Below, piece after piece: positions 21,747 through 31,204 of a DNA stretch of 64,000 nucleotides. The notes under the pieces were generated by a model. That model saw only the letters and a list, made by a program, of their open reading frames with translations, ran no database searches and was not told where the DNA came from. Position 1 is the first letter of the stretch. Every line of letters begins with the position of its first letter. The position numbers and the translations under genes are program-made. This DNA is from Aradus depressus (lineage: Eukaryota > Arthropoda > Insecta > Hemiptera > Aradidae), in contig OY759216.1 in the NCBI GenBank assembly GCA_963662175.1, positions 43,231,087 to 43,295,086 on the forward strand. The letters are read 5' to 3'.

Positions 21747-22440
21747 GTACTTTTAGTATAAGAAGAATTGTAATCGTGTGAAAATCCGAGATCGAATTTT
21801 CAACGGAATTCACTTTTCAAGATCCCCTGAATATATTTTTCACCATATCATTATCATTTTTGCAATGATATCTGTTTCTGTGTAAATGATTGGAACTGCG
21901 CCCTCCGACTCGGATTGTAGCAATGAACTCGAAGTTTCATTAGATTTAGGCCGGAATAAGACGAAAAAAAATGTTCTTTTCTTCGGGGCTAAGGACATTT
22001 TACAAGATACTGCTTATAGTTAGTTATTATGACTCAAGGCTGGGCTTTTACTACCCGGTCATCGTACTACCAGAGCGCTCCTTCTTCACTCTGGTGGACA
22101 TGAGCCTGACTCTACTAGGGAGTCCACCCTAAATTTTTATTCACCTAGGGTAGGGGTCTAAATTACACACGACACCGCTTATATTTGTTATCTAAGCAAA
22201 ACGCTTTACAAATGAAAGTTGTAGAGAAAACTGAGAAGCCCATTTTATATGAAGTAAGATTTTTCGGTTGTTCGGTTTGCGAGGTACATGCCAAAAAACA
22301 CTGTAAAATGACGCCTAACCATTTTTTTCAGATGTTTGCTGAACTTTTGCAAAAACAGTTAATTAAATCGAAAAATTGGTTCTTACCAAAATATTTTTTT
22401 ATTAAATTTCCAACTATCAAAAAATGTTATAGGAAACTAG
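21747..22440 (-). repeat. Family D repeat with nested SINE-1
   Basis: Read in reverse, it starts TTAGTATAAGAAGAATTGTA with 'cgtgtgaaaatccgagatcg', through 'ggacattttacaagatactgcttat', and resumes after the SINE with 'gttgtagagaaaac' and 'gaggtacatgcc' to 'aaatttccaactatcaaaaaatg'. The nested SINE-1 occupies 22019-22176. The 114-residue plus frame at 22185-22529 is a family D frame, not a gene. Confidence 0.7.
22019..22176 (-). repeat. SINE-1 insertion in family D, 5'-truncated
   Basis: Only the 3' part is present: on the minus strand CCTACCCTAGGTGAATAAAA through to a tail ending TCATAATAACTAAC. The flanking duplication GCTTATA occurs at 22012-22018 and 22177-22183, with two further bases matching imperfectly (CT/CC). 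Confidence 0.8.
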
Positions 22441-23290
22441 CAGTAATACCCGGCGTCGCCCGGGGAACTTTGACTTTTCTCCCAATATCTCCTATAAGGC
22501 TATTCAGTTCCTCGACAGTACATTCATGATGTTATAATTTTCAGTTATTCATACGGAATAAGGCTTATAGTCCTTCAACTGTAGTAACGCTAGCTTTGGA
22601 GCTAAAACTAATTTATTCAAAAAGATTTCTCATTAATCGTTGCAATGGTTGTCGAGTTACAAAGATTGCGTGAGTGGATGCTGGGATGGACCAGGGCTTG
22701 ATTAAAAAATAGACCTTAACCTTCCGGTAGATAAAACTTATCTATTCAAAAAGATTCCTCATTAATCATTGCAGTGGTTTTTGAGTTATAGAGACCAGAT
22801 ATTGAGGTACTAATACGCCTATAACCTTCCACAGACGATGACGAACAAATTAAAAAAAAAATTAATCAAATCCATCAAGCCGTTCGTGAGTTATAGCGGT
22901 AAAACGCACAGACATTTTCAGCTTTATATATATGATTACTTTTTCCAAAGATTTTTGGGTCGATTTCACGTTGTTCATTGTGACATGAAAGTCTTGCCTA
23001 GGTCTTTTTAAGCAATGAACAAATTATTGTAAAAATTTGCCTGTTGACATATTTTAATTAATTCGGTCAGAGCTAGAGCTCCAGGGGCAAGATACAATCT
23101 AAGGGTTTAGTTCCGCCAGTAAATATATTACTGTCATACCTTTCGGTGGAAACCGTCGTCACTGGCTGCTGGTCGAGTACTGTGAGCTAGCGCTTTCGAT
23201 GTGAGGACGTCATCTTCAAGCCACTGTTAATGTTGTGTTACAGACTCATATACCCAGCAATGCCAGTATGAAATGAATTAGGGGAGATGG
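22441..23290. repeat. Possible dispersed repeat with ACCCGGCGTCGCCCGGG end
   Basis: The segment starts AGCAGTAATACCCGGCGTCG and CCCGGGG, and near 22905 has 'cacagacattttcagctttatatatat'. This pairing of a GC-rich palindromic start with a TATATAT end is familiar from dispersed non-coding repeats of insect genomes. An internal phrase (AAAAGATTTCTCATTAATCG and a near copy about 130 bp later) is duplicated. From about 22960 no structure is recognised. Confidence 0.4.
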
Positions 23291-23602
23291 ATGTGGAATG
23301 ATCTGTACAAAGGTGGTTGGTATAAGAAAATCCTATTATATCTATTTATTTATCTTCAACCTTTAATAAAAACTATCAATAATAAAAATAAATTCGTTGT
23401 TGAGTTTCAATGTAAACATTATTCAGAAATATTTTCTATAAAAATGTATTGTACATCCTTTGAAGTGCTATACTTTTGTCCGTATTGATCCAATCTCAAA
23501 TCTGAGAGCCCTTTGTTAGTTTGAAATTTAATAAGGAACATTTTTCGTAAAACATTTTCGATAGGACTGTCCGTTTTCGTCTGAATTAGGCAAACGTGTA
23601 AA

Positions 23603-23605
23603 TTT

Positions 23606-23636
<31 letters not shown>

Positions 23637-24729
23637 GACAACAGCTTAGTTACAAGCTATACTGTCATGTGAAAACAGCAAGGAATCAACAGTAAAAATT
23701 ATAAATACAGTAATGAATTGTAAAGAATAAATAAATAAATAAATAAAAAATAAATAAATAAAATGACTATTGCAATGTGCTGAAGAAAGTCTATTAGTTG
23801 TTTATATTTGTCTTTGACGGGGTTCTTGAGGCAAACCTGCAGGGTGTCCGTCCGGTTGAGATCTGGATACTTTCGTCTCGTCTCCTCCTACTTCAGACAC
23901 CTCATTATCACATGGTCCATATCCTCTGTGCTGCCGCACCGGTCGCACTGAGAACTATTAGTTGTTTATATTTGTCTTTGACGGGGTTCTTGAGGCAAAC
24001 CTGCAGGGTGTCCGTCCGGTTGAGATCTGGATACTTTCGTCTCGTCTCCTCCTACTTCAGACACCTCATTATCACATGGTCCATATCCTCTGTGCTGCCG
24101 CACCGGTCGCACTGAGAACTATTAGTTGTTTATATTTGTCTTTGACGGAGTTCTTGAGGCAAACCTGCAGGGTGTCCGTCCGGTTGAGATCTGGATACTT
24201 TCGTCTCGTCTCCTCCTACTTCAGACACCTCATTATCACATGGTCCATATCCTCTGTGCTGCCGCACCGGTCGCACTGACAACTATTAGTTGTTTATATT
24301 TGTCTTTGACGGAGTTCTTGAGGCAAACCTGCAGGGTGTCCGTCCGGTTGAGATCTGGATACTTTCGTCTCGTCTCCTCCTACTTCAGACACCTCATTAT
24401 CACATGGTCCATATCCTCTGTGCTGCCGCACCGGTCGCATTGAGAACTATTACTCACCTTGATGATATGGAGGTTTCTGTTGACACGCCCGTGGTTCGTC
24501 CGAAGCCTGCTCAACTGAACTACCTCCCGACGACGCAAGCCCATGTCCTGGAACCATGGTTTTAGATCTACCGTCTTTTGAACAGCATAGTGCTCTCTTC
24601 CTTTTGACGTAGATTCTTCAACGTATGCTTGTTGCCAGTTCTGCATAACAACCTTCCTTAAACAGCGTCTTGCATCTCGTGGAGGTAGCTGTATTTGAGC
24701 ATGCTCACCGACATCTGTTGCAGCTTCTT
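23603..24729 (-). mobile_element. Non-LTR retrotransposon 3' end (R1/I-like), with TSD
   Basis: The minus strand encodes the C-terminal part of an R1- or I-type LINE polyprotein: a run including WFQDMGLRRREVVQLSRLRT then SSQCDRCGSTEDMDHVIMRC, the Cys-rich C-terminal zinc-knuckle-like region, with the frame closing at about 24377. Reverse transcriptase is absent, so it is 5'-truncated. The 3' end is a T-run at 23603-23623 preceded by A/T-rich (AAAT)n sequence. GTGTAAA flanks the insertion at 23596-23602 and 24730-24736. The first residues of the long minus frame (from 24778) come from the flanking family D. Four 164-bp tandem units lie inside. Confidence 0.8.
23791..24446. repeat. Tandem repeat, 164 bp x 4, inside LINE 3' end
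   Basis: Units start CTATTAGTTGTTTATATTTG at 23791, 23955, 24119 and 24283 and are almost identical. On the minus strand each unit encodes the CDRCGSTEDMDHVIMRC motif. Because 164 is not a multiple of three, the frame shifts each unit, and only the unit furthest upstream on the minus strand is in frame with the protein. The plus-strand 105-residue frames here are shadows. Confidence 0.95.
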
Positions 24730-25739
24730 GTGTAAAATTATGGGATTCAAAACGACATTTCAGTACTGTTTTCGGCATGATGTGTCTTTACATTTTCTCT
24801 ACAACGTTTATTTGTAAAGATTTTCATTATGTCATAAATATAAGCGGTATCTATCTTATAATATGTACATAGGTCCAGAAATAAAGTGGTATCAATTTTC
24901 GTTTCATTCTGGCCAAAATATGATCAGATCTAAGTTGCACATGTGACTTCTAAATTTTAAATTTATAGCTACAAATTCATAGCTACAATCCTTCCTTACA
25001 TTCTTTATACTTAAGACAATAAAAAAAATTTAAAAAATGAAAAAAATTGAGTCAGTGGATTAAGGATGAATGCAAAAATAGAAATGAACTGATATGTGGA
25101 TCGGAGAGGGAGGGCTGGGCTGGATGTGACGTCATAAGAGCATTACATCATCACTGATAGGCCGTCATGACGCGTCGTGCCCTCATCCACTTTCAGGCTG
25201 GAAGGAAGCATATGGATGATCCATTCATTAATATGTGTATGATATATATATATAACAAATATGCTCAATTTTAATAATTCAATTATTGAAATTCCTCAAC
25301 ATGTTTGGAACTTTGAGAGCGCTCTAACTCAGAAACGATTGTAGTTATGAACCTGAAATTTGAAATGAAGGTGTCACAACGGCTAATTTAACAAGATTGA
25401 GATAACTTTATTTTGGAACTTAAATTTCTTTTACAAAATGCCGCTTACATTTATAAACGAGTCAAAAGACATTTTATATTAGGCACATCAAGAAAATTAA
25501 TTTAGAATTATCAATATTTACTTACATAAAAATGTAGGTGGTTCGTGGATTGTGTCTTCCAGTGGTCTGCTGGTAAAATAACTTTGCAAAACAGTATTCT
25601 CGTTGTTGCTGACTATGCAAGTGCATTTTGGGCAGAACTGTACAATATATTAACAAATAACGAATATAAAAATAAAGAAAACGTATGTTTTAAAAAAAAT
25701 TATTGTCTATTTCACAAATAATATATAATATGGGAGTAT

Positions 25740-25763
25740 TTTCGGTATTGCTACCATCTTCAG
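25740..25763 (-). other. Hammerhead-like motif next to Penelope palindrome
   Basis: On the minus strand: CTGAAGA, T, then GGTA-GCAA-TACC (four perfect pairs with a GNRA-type loop), then GAAA. This is the CUGANGA, stem II and GAAA core order of hammerhead ribozymes. The flank 'tattgtctatttcacaaataat' matches modules at 31960-32195 and 45060-45300. Stem III and a cleavage site were not identified. Confidence 0.4.
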
Positions 25764-26215
25764 CCACGACTTAACAAATACTAAATTGAAGTTCAACTAG
25801 GTAGTTTACAATCCAAGCGGTAGGTAGGTATCCTTTTTCAGCCCCTACGGGGTTTTCCTATCCTTTCTGTACAGTTAATATTTGAAATATGGAAAAACAT
25901 AAAAAATGACATTTCGTCCCAAATTGGGATCATAAAAATAAAAAATTTGAAATACTATGTGTTGCTTAAATGCATATATGAAGTGAATTAAAGATAACAA
26001 TTGTTAATATATGAATAAAAATAAAATAAAAAGTTTTATAAAATAAAATATACAGTTTTTTTTTTTGAGAGAGTAAGTACGTATACACAGAGACTGGAGG
26101 ATTATATTATTGGCGATAAAAGGGGTGAGTATTTGAAATTGGTCTGATCGTTCATACAATTTCCTTTTTGTAGCGCTCTGTTTATTTCTAGTTGTTCCAG
26201 TGAGTTGAGTAATGT

Positions 26216-26377
26216 ACCTTAGTCACAAAAATGTAGGTATTGTATGCCTGTATTTATGTCGATATTGTGTTTGTTTACGTTGATGTGTTGTGCAAATGTT
26301 GATTTTACTGAGTTATATGATGCGTCGGTGTTTAGCCCTATTTCTGATATGTGTTCTTTTACCCTATTTTTAAATTG
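26216..26377 (-). pseudogene. Penelope-like GIY-YIG domain fragment, left arm
   Basis: The minus strand reads RQFKNRVKEHISEIG, then SVKSTFAQHINVNKH and NTGIQYLHFCD, then a stop at 26216-26218. The right arm has lysine at that position (TAA versus AAA), so this copy carries a premature stop. RxFKxRxKEH and FAxHxxxxxH are characteristic of the C-terminal half of the GIY-YIG endonuclease domain of Penelope-like elements. The frame upstream runs into the antisense of the other arm. Confidence 0.75.
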
Positions 26378-26390
26378 TCTCCCGGTTTGA

Positions 26391-26666
26391 CAATTTAAAA
26401 ATAGGGTAAAAGAACACATATCAGAAATAGGGCTAAACACCGACGCATCATATAACTCAGTAAAATCAACATTCGCACAACACATCAACGAAAACAAACA
26501 CCATTTCGACATAAATACAGGCATACAATACCTACATTTTTGTGACAAAGGTACATTTCTCAACTCACTGGAACAACTAGATATAAACAGAGCGCCACAG
26601 AGAGGAAATTGTATGAACGATCAGACCAATCTCAAATACTCACCCCTTTTATCGCCAATAATATAA
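26391..26666 (+). pseudogene. Penelope-like GIY-YIG domain fragment, right arm
   Basis: A 91-codon open stretch reads QFKNRVKEHISEIGLNTDAS, then FAQHINENKHHFDINTGIQY, LHFCDKGTFLNSLEQLDINR and ends SPLLSPII before TAA at 26664-26666. The RFKEHI-like motif, conserved histidines and the closing LEQLDIN (compare LE-x-x-EI at the end of GIY-YIG domains) fit the endonuclease end of a Penelope-like retroelement. The GIY and YIG motifs and the reverse transcriptase are missing at the palindrome centre. The natural C-terminus appears retained. Confidence 0.8.
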
Positions 26667-26977
26667 TCCTCCAGTCTCTCTGTATACGTACTTACTCTCT
26701 CAAAAAAAAAAAAACTGTATATTTTATTTTATAAAACTTTTTATTTTATTTTTATTCATATATTAACAATTGTTATATTTAATTCACTTCATATATGCAT
26801 TTAAGCAACACATAGTATTTCAAATTTTTTATATTTAAGATCCCAATTTGGGACGAAATGTCATTTTTTATGTTTTTCCATATTTCAAATATTAACTGTA
26901 CAGAAAGGATAGGAAAACCCCGTAGGGGCTGAAAAAGGATATACCTACCTACCGCTTGAATGGTAAACTATGTACCT

Positions 26978-27945
26978 AGTTGTTCAATTCAATTTCTATT
27001 CAATTACTTTATTAGCCCTTAAGAAATAAATCTTTTAGGCAAGATGTTCGGTCTGATATGTATATACATACAGTGTTAAAAAAAATTGAAAAAAGAAAAA
27101 TAATAGAATAATAAAAAAAATTAATAATAATAAAATACAAAGAAATAAAACACAAATCTTACTTAACAATTAAATATTTCTTGAAGTAAAATTGTACTCA
27201 ATTCAAGGTCCTCTAATTTTTAACGTCATTACTATGTGAAGCATGATATCATAGGGGTTATTATTGTTATTAATGTTTTTTACATTTATTTATTAAGCTT
27301 CTACAAAATGACCGTGTTTCTCAACTTAGGTAGTTATAAAGAGTATTTACTTAATTGACAATAATCAGCTGAATAATCCTACCATCAAATTCTCTTGACC
27401 CCATATGCTTTAACAATGGATGTGATATAAACATTCGTCCCCGGAAGTAGTTTTATTTGAAAATCCTCTGACATTTATATCTTACGTTTTTTATAGAATA
27501 GGCAATATTTCAAAATATGGTTAAAAAAAAATGAAAATCATTAAATTGATGCTTGCTTTGCAGTTACTTGAGAGTCCTTAAGAGGAAAATAAATAAGTTC
27601 TGTGTTGGTTTTCATTTTTCATTTTCAGCATCCTTTACCTCATACATGCTTAAACAATTAATAAATATTTTTTTAAGTTAGAGACTTGTTGTTTTCAGAG
27701 ATATGCTCACCGACAGACAAAGATAAAGGTCAACAAGATAAAGCATACAACGGGATATACAAAAAATGGAAAACAAAGATAACAATAAAAAGTTGTCATT
27801 TAGCAACTAATACAGTTGACTATTTATTTTAAATTTTGTCATTTCAAGATTATGTGGCTTAAAAACTATTGTTTAACTATATAATTATTATTCTGTTTTG
27901 GAAATGTATAATAAAGAATTCACGTTGTAATGTCATTTTAAATAC
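26978..27945. other. AT-rich intergenic, no gene seen
   Basis: No recognised repeat, domain or RNA. Confidence 0.45.
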
Positions 27946-28070
27946 TACCATATCCTCTCAAAAGAGGCCCCTAATTTCTGCTAAGGGAACCCGACCTTCA
28001 CCAAGATATAGAAACATCTTAAATCAATAATTTTTATTATAAACATGGTAGAATCGGCAGCCGAGACTGG
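27946..28070. repeat. Direct repeat flanking receptor exon, left copy
   Basis: From TACCATATCCTCTCAAAAGA to GAATCGGCAGCCGAGACTGG this matches 28651-28797 with scattered differences. In the right copy part of it is in frame with the receptor exon on the minus strand (reading LGHLLREYG), while the left copy has a stop at the same place. It may be a remnant of a duplicated exon edge. Confidence 0.8.
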
Positions 28071-28189
28071 ACAAAGCAATAAGTCTGTGGCTACCCTTAA
28101 TTTAAAAAAAATAATACATATTGATATAAAAATAATACAATTACAAAAAATAATGTATTTTACATTGGGAGTGGTTTATGCCGCCTGAG

Positions 28190-28600
28190 ATAGCAACATC
28201 TATAGAATGAGTTCTCGATGATGATGGTCCGCCAGGGAAAGACCATCTTGAGAGGAGTTCCAGGGGGGAGGTCCAGGCCCAAGATCACGTTATCCGGCCA
28301 GGACCAGAGATAGATGCCCATCTCAGAGAGGAGAGCGTCTGCAGAGAGACAGAAGTCGAGGAGGTAGAGAGCAGCTGCTATTGTGGACGAGATGGCGGTT
28401 TGGATGTGCTGTCGGTACAGTGGATGATCATACTCCTGAAGGATGTCCAGGTAGGAGATGTTGATGAGGGCGTGCATGAGACAGATGGCGCACCCAATGT
28501 GGGACAGGTACCCGAACAGAGCACTCATTACCTCCTGCACAAAACACAGCACAATATACAGTTCATCAGTGTAATGGAAGATACGAGTACATTGGAGCTT
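28190..28600 (-). CDS. Odorant-receptor-like exon, transmembrane segments 3-5 region
   Basis: An uninterrupted minus-strand frame of up to 178 codons (28160-28696) reads FFLESMLKLQCTRIFHYTDE, then ALFGYLSHIGCAICLMHALI, IQTAISSTIAAALYLLDFCL, SADALLSEMGIYLWSWPDN. The pattern of membrane helices followed by a Cys, an acidic/serine-rich 'ALLSEMGIYLWSWPDN' resembles the helix 4-6 area of insect odorant receptors (7tm_6), where a YCyfgneltees...aiYxsxW motif is typical. A splice acceptor TTTTGTGCAG precedes EVMSALFGYL at about 28534, an alternative exon start. No donor is obvious at the 3' end. The receptor would be an odorant-gated ion channel subunit in sensory neurons. No inactivating change is seen within the block; the family call is by eye. 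Confidence 0.42.
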
Positions 28601-28650
28601 TAGCATACTTTCCAGGAAAAAGTAGGCTTCCTTCAGGGGACAAAAAACTC

Positions 28651-28797
28651 TACCGTATTCTCTCAAAAGATGCCCTAATTTTTGCCAAGAGAACAAGGGA
28701 ACCCCGCAACCTCAAATCTGTCCTTTATCAAGGTATTGAAACATCTTAAGTCAATAATTTTTATTATAAACATGGTAGAATCGGCAGCCGAGACTGG
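28651..28797. repeat. Direct repeat flanking receptor exon, right copy
   Basis: Right partner of 27946-28070. It starts TACCGTATTCTCTCAAAAGA and ends TCGGCAGCCGAGACTGG. It is followed directly by a SINE-1 tail at 28815. Confidence 0.8.
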
Positions 28798-28814
28798 AGG
28801 GGAAGCGTGCAGGG

Positions 28815-29125
28815 CTGTTAGTTATTGTGACTCATGCCCGGGCTTTAACTACCAGGCCTATTGTTTCTCTGGTGTAGACATGAGCCCAAATCTATGAAAT
28901 CCTGAATTTTGCCTACCTTAAATTTTTATTCACTTAGCACAGGGGATATTAACAAGTACCTGACTCGTACATGCTCGGGACCATCGCTTAACGTCCCATT
29001 CGAAAGACGGCTCGCTCAAGGTCTTTTCACCTTCCAGATAAAAAACATAAGGGCCTCGGCCGGGTTTCGAACCTGCGATCTTGAGCTCAGTAAACAAGCA
29101 CGCTACCCCTGATGTACCGGACCAA
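28815..29125 (-). repeat. SINE-1 copy
   Basis: On the minus strand: decayed head GGTCCGGTACATCAGGGGTA, GATCGCAGGTTCGAAACCCG (good B box), GGGACGTTAAGCGATGGTCC, then the 3' block and a TCACAATAACTAAC tail. The 67-71-residue plus frames overlapping it are not genes. Confidence 0.85.
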
Positions 29126-29557
29126 AAGTGAATCCCTAAAATAACATGTTGACAAATAGGCTGACATTCTCAATTTAACTTGTTTCTCGGATTTAGGTTT
29201 AGAAACAAACTATTCATTTTGCTAGAGAATGCTGTAGGTACAATCTATACTCATGAAAATATTGTGAAAATGAATAGCAAGATGTGTATTCTATGAATAC
29301 CCTTCTGAACTCATAAAAGGTATTAAAAATCCTAACTATAATCATTGCACTTTGAGGAAATATCTTTAGCCTATATAGAAAATGAAAAACCTTTAATTAA
29401 CTTGTACAGGCAAATGAACGATTCACAAAGATGTTGACTTGATTTCATTAAGTCAAACGGAATTTTTCATAATAAGTAACATCATTGAGCCATCTTTTGG
29501 CTTTAGAAAATTATGTAAAATGTAATTAATTTTTCTTGATTTCTTTCAAGAACTAAA
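29126..29557. other. Intergenic, no gene seen
   Basis: AT-rich. It would lie in an intron if the receptor blocks at 28.2 and 30.6-31.2 kb belong to one gene. Confidence 0.4.
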
Positions 29558-30078
29558 CATAATATGATTTTCATTTTGCCTTGTTGGTGAAAAATGTTTC
29601 CCATTTACTTACTAAACCCAGTTATATTTATGCATATGTATACACATATCGTTCCGTTGATAGAAAAGTGACACAAATCAAAAATCATCTTAACTCACAA
29701 CTGACGTTTTTCTATAAAATAGTATTGTGATCTCGGTAAATAGTAAAGCGACACTTCTGCTCTCTGGTGGCAAAACTGTTAAATTACAGTTGTGTCGTTT
29801 TTCCACATAAAAATATTGGCTTCTTGGGTTCATCATGATCAATTATCTCAAAAAAATTTTGTAATGTAATTTTTGACTAGTGTCACTTTTCTATTAACGG
29901 AGCGATATGTATACAAGAACTAAACAATACATAATATGATTTTCATTTTGTCTTGTTGGTGAAAAATGTTTCCCATTTACTTACTTAACCCAGTTATACA
30001 TATGCATAAATATAACTGGGTTTAGTAAGTAAATGGGAAACATTTTTCACCAACAAGACAAAATGAAAATCTAAAAGT
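29558..30078. repeat. Three-copy 80-bp repeat, two direct and one inverted
   Basis: Copies at about 29558-29638 and 29918-30005 are direct repeats containing GGTGAAAAATGTTTCCCATT and ACTTACTAAACCCAGTTATA. A third, inverted copy at about 30006-30075 makes a near-perfect hairpin with the second, with arms of about 60 bp around CATATGCATA. A MITE (29645-29909) sits between the first two. Confidence 0.85.
29645..29909. mobile_element. Small MITE with terminal inverted repeats
   Basis: The left end CATATCGTTCCGTTGATAGA and AAAGTGACAC matches the right end in reverse (CATATCGCTCCGTTAATAGA, AAAGTGACA). The flanking TATACA occurs at 29639-29644 and 29910-29915. The length is 265 bp with no coding capacity. 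A second phrase, AAAGCGACACTTCTG, lies internally. The superfamily is not certain from the ends alone. Confidence 0.72.
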
Positions 30079-30506
30079 TATCTTTACCGGAGTATCGGAA
30101 AAATACCTCTGTTCATATAATTTGACCTACTGCAGGAATCTGATGGAATATGAACAATTCAAACTATGAAACTATAATAAGAAATTAGAAGAAGATAAAA
30201 CATGCCTACTAGCCACTTTTTCTACTATATTTATAGGATTTGACAGACTTATCAGCTTCACCATAATTAATACGATAATCTGCTATTCGTTTACAAATAA
30301 TATCATTGTCGTGTACAATGATATTATAAGGAGCTAAATTCAAAACGTGTTTTGTCACAAAGAAATTCGTAATTAAGTTATTAGTACCATTGTATTTTTC
30401 TTAGTAAAATACATGAAATTTAACCAGTATTTTCATTCAAAACTTAATACTTTTTTTTTTCTCATTCTTATAATATCCTTCCTTGTACGTACTGTCATTT
30501 AATATT
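30079..30506. other. Intergenic, no gene seen
   Basis: AT-rich; possible intron of the receptor-like gene. Nothing recognised. Confidence 0.4.
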
Positions 30507-30609
30507 TTACTTTCCATCATTGTTATCAAATTTACTTATGGGCTTACGTTTGCCGATTGTAAGTATGCGCAATAAATAAAAAAAAAAAAAATGAAATGAA
30601 ATTAATTTA

Positions 30610-30800
30610 ATAAGAAATGTTGTCAATCGTATTGTACTGGAAAAGTATAGGCAAAGCCAAAAATGGCTTATCGGAAGAAGCATTACTGGAATTAGTGGTG
30701 TCCGGGCTCCAACGCTTTTCGGGTTTTGACTGAATATATACATTATACCTTCCATATAACTTCCAGATCCTGTTCATTTCACAAGATGGAGTATAAGTCA
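30610..30800 (-). CDS. Receptor-like exon, extracellular-loop region
   Basis: The minus-strand frame reads SCEMNRIWKLYGRYNVYIQS, then KPEKRWSPDTT and SDKPFLALPILFQYNTIDN. A charged intracellular stretch followed by a 'LPxxFQY' segment resembles the region between helices 2 and 4 of insect odorant receptors. Position and strand fit between the blocks at 30950-31204 and 28190-28600. Exact splice sites are not clear, although AACAG before GATCTGG could be an acceptor. On its own the block would not be convincing. Confidence 0.3.
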
Positions 30801-30949
30801 TGAAGGACTTTAATTATTTTGAAAATGACTTACATAATTGTTGTTAAGTTATTTTTGGAATCTTTTAAGAGCATGAATTTTCAAATAGTAAATCAATAAG
30901 CTATCCTATACATAAAAAAAAATTAAATATGAAAGTATATACTAACAAA

Positions 30950-31204
30950 TACTAAAATTGTTTCTCTATTTCTAATACTGAAAGTTCTGTCCATGAAAAT
31001 TAATCCATTGATAAAAATGTATGTTGGCCAAGACAAATAAAATATGTACATATTGACTTCATCTCTGGGATCTGTCAGCAAGTCGTAGATCTCGACAGTG
31101 CAATAAATAGATCCAATCTGAAAAATAAGGAGAATAATAAACTGTAGGAAGAGCACCGTTGTCATAACAACACTTATCAGAAACAATAATAAAGTCAGGG
31201 CAAT
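30950..31204 (-). CDS. Receptor-like exon, first two transmembrane segments
   Basis: The minus-strand frame (stop upstream at about 31208) reads SIALTLLLFLISVVMTTVLF, LQFIILLIFQIGSIYCTVEI, YDLLTDPRDEVNMYIFYLSW and PTYIFINGLIFMDR. There are two hydrophobic helices separated by a short acidic loop, the layout of helices 1-2 in insect odorant receptors. It lies upstream, in transcription order, of the other receptor-like blocks. The start codon and the first exon boundary are not found. Together with 30610-30800 and 28190-28600 it suggests one gene of at least 3 kb; a gustatory receptor or another membrane protein is possible. Confidence 0.38.

Larger units (their letters stand above)
23291..25040 (+). 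repeat. Family D repeat with nested LINE fragment
   Basis: It starts GGTTGGTATAAGAAAATCCT and has 'tttgaaatttaataaggaac' and 'ggcaaacgtgtaa'. After a 1.1-kb insertion it resumes 'gggattcaaaacgacatttcag', 'tactgttttcggcat', 'tatgtcataaatataagcgg' and 'gatcagatctaagttgcacatgtgac'. The continuity across the insertion defines the pre-insertion site. Confidence 0.7.
25792..26977. repeat. Large palindrome of two Penelope-like element ends
   Basis: Arms of about 587 bp (25792-26378 and 26390-26977) are near-perfect reverse complements around an 11-bp spacer, CTCCCGGTTTG. Each arm holds the end of a GIY-YIG-type coding region and then a shared non-coding tail containing GATCCCAATTTGGGACGAAA and CCCCGTAGGGGC. 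Head-to-head arrangement of partial copies is a known feature of Penelope-like elements. The similarity of the arms implies recent duplication or gene conversion. Confidence 0.88.

Noticed and set aside
23798..24565. Four overlapping ~105-residue plus-strand proteins with near-identical sequence
   Set aside because: They are antisense shadows of the 164-bp tandem repeat within a LINE whose real coding strand is minus.
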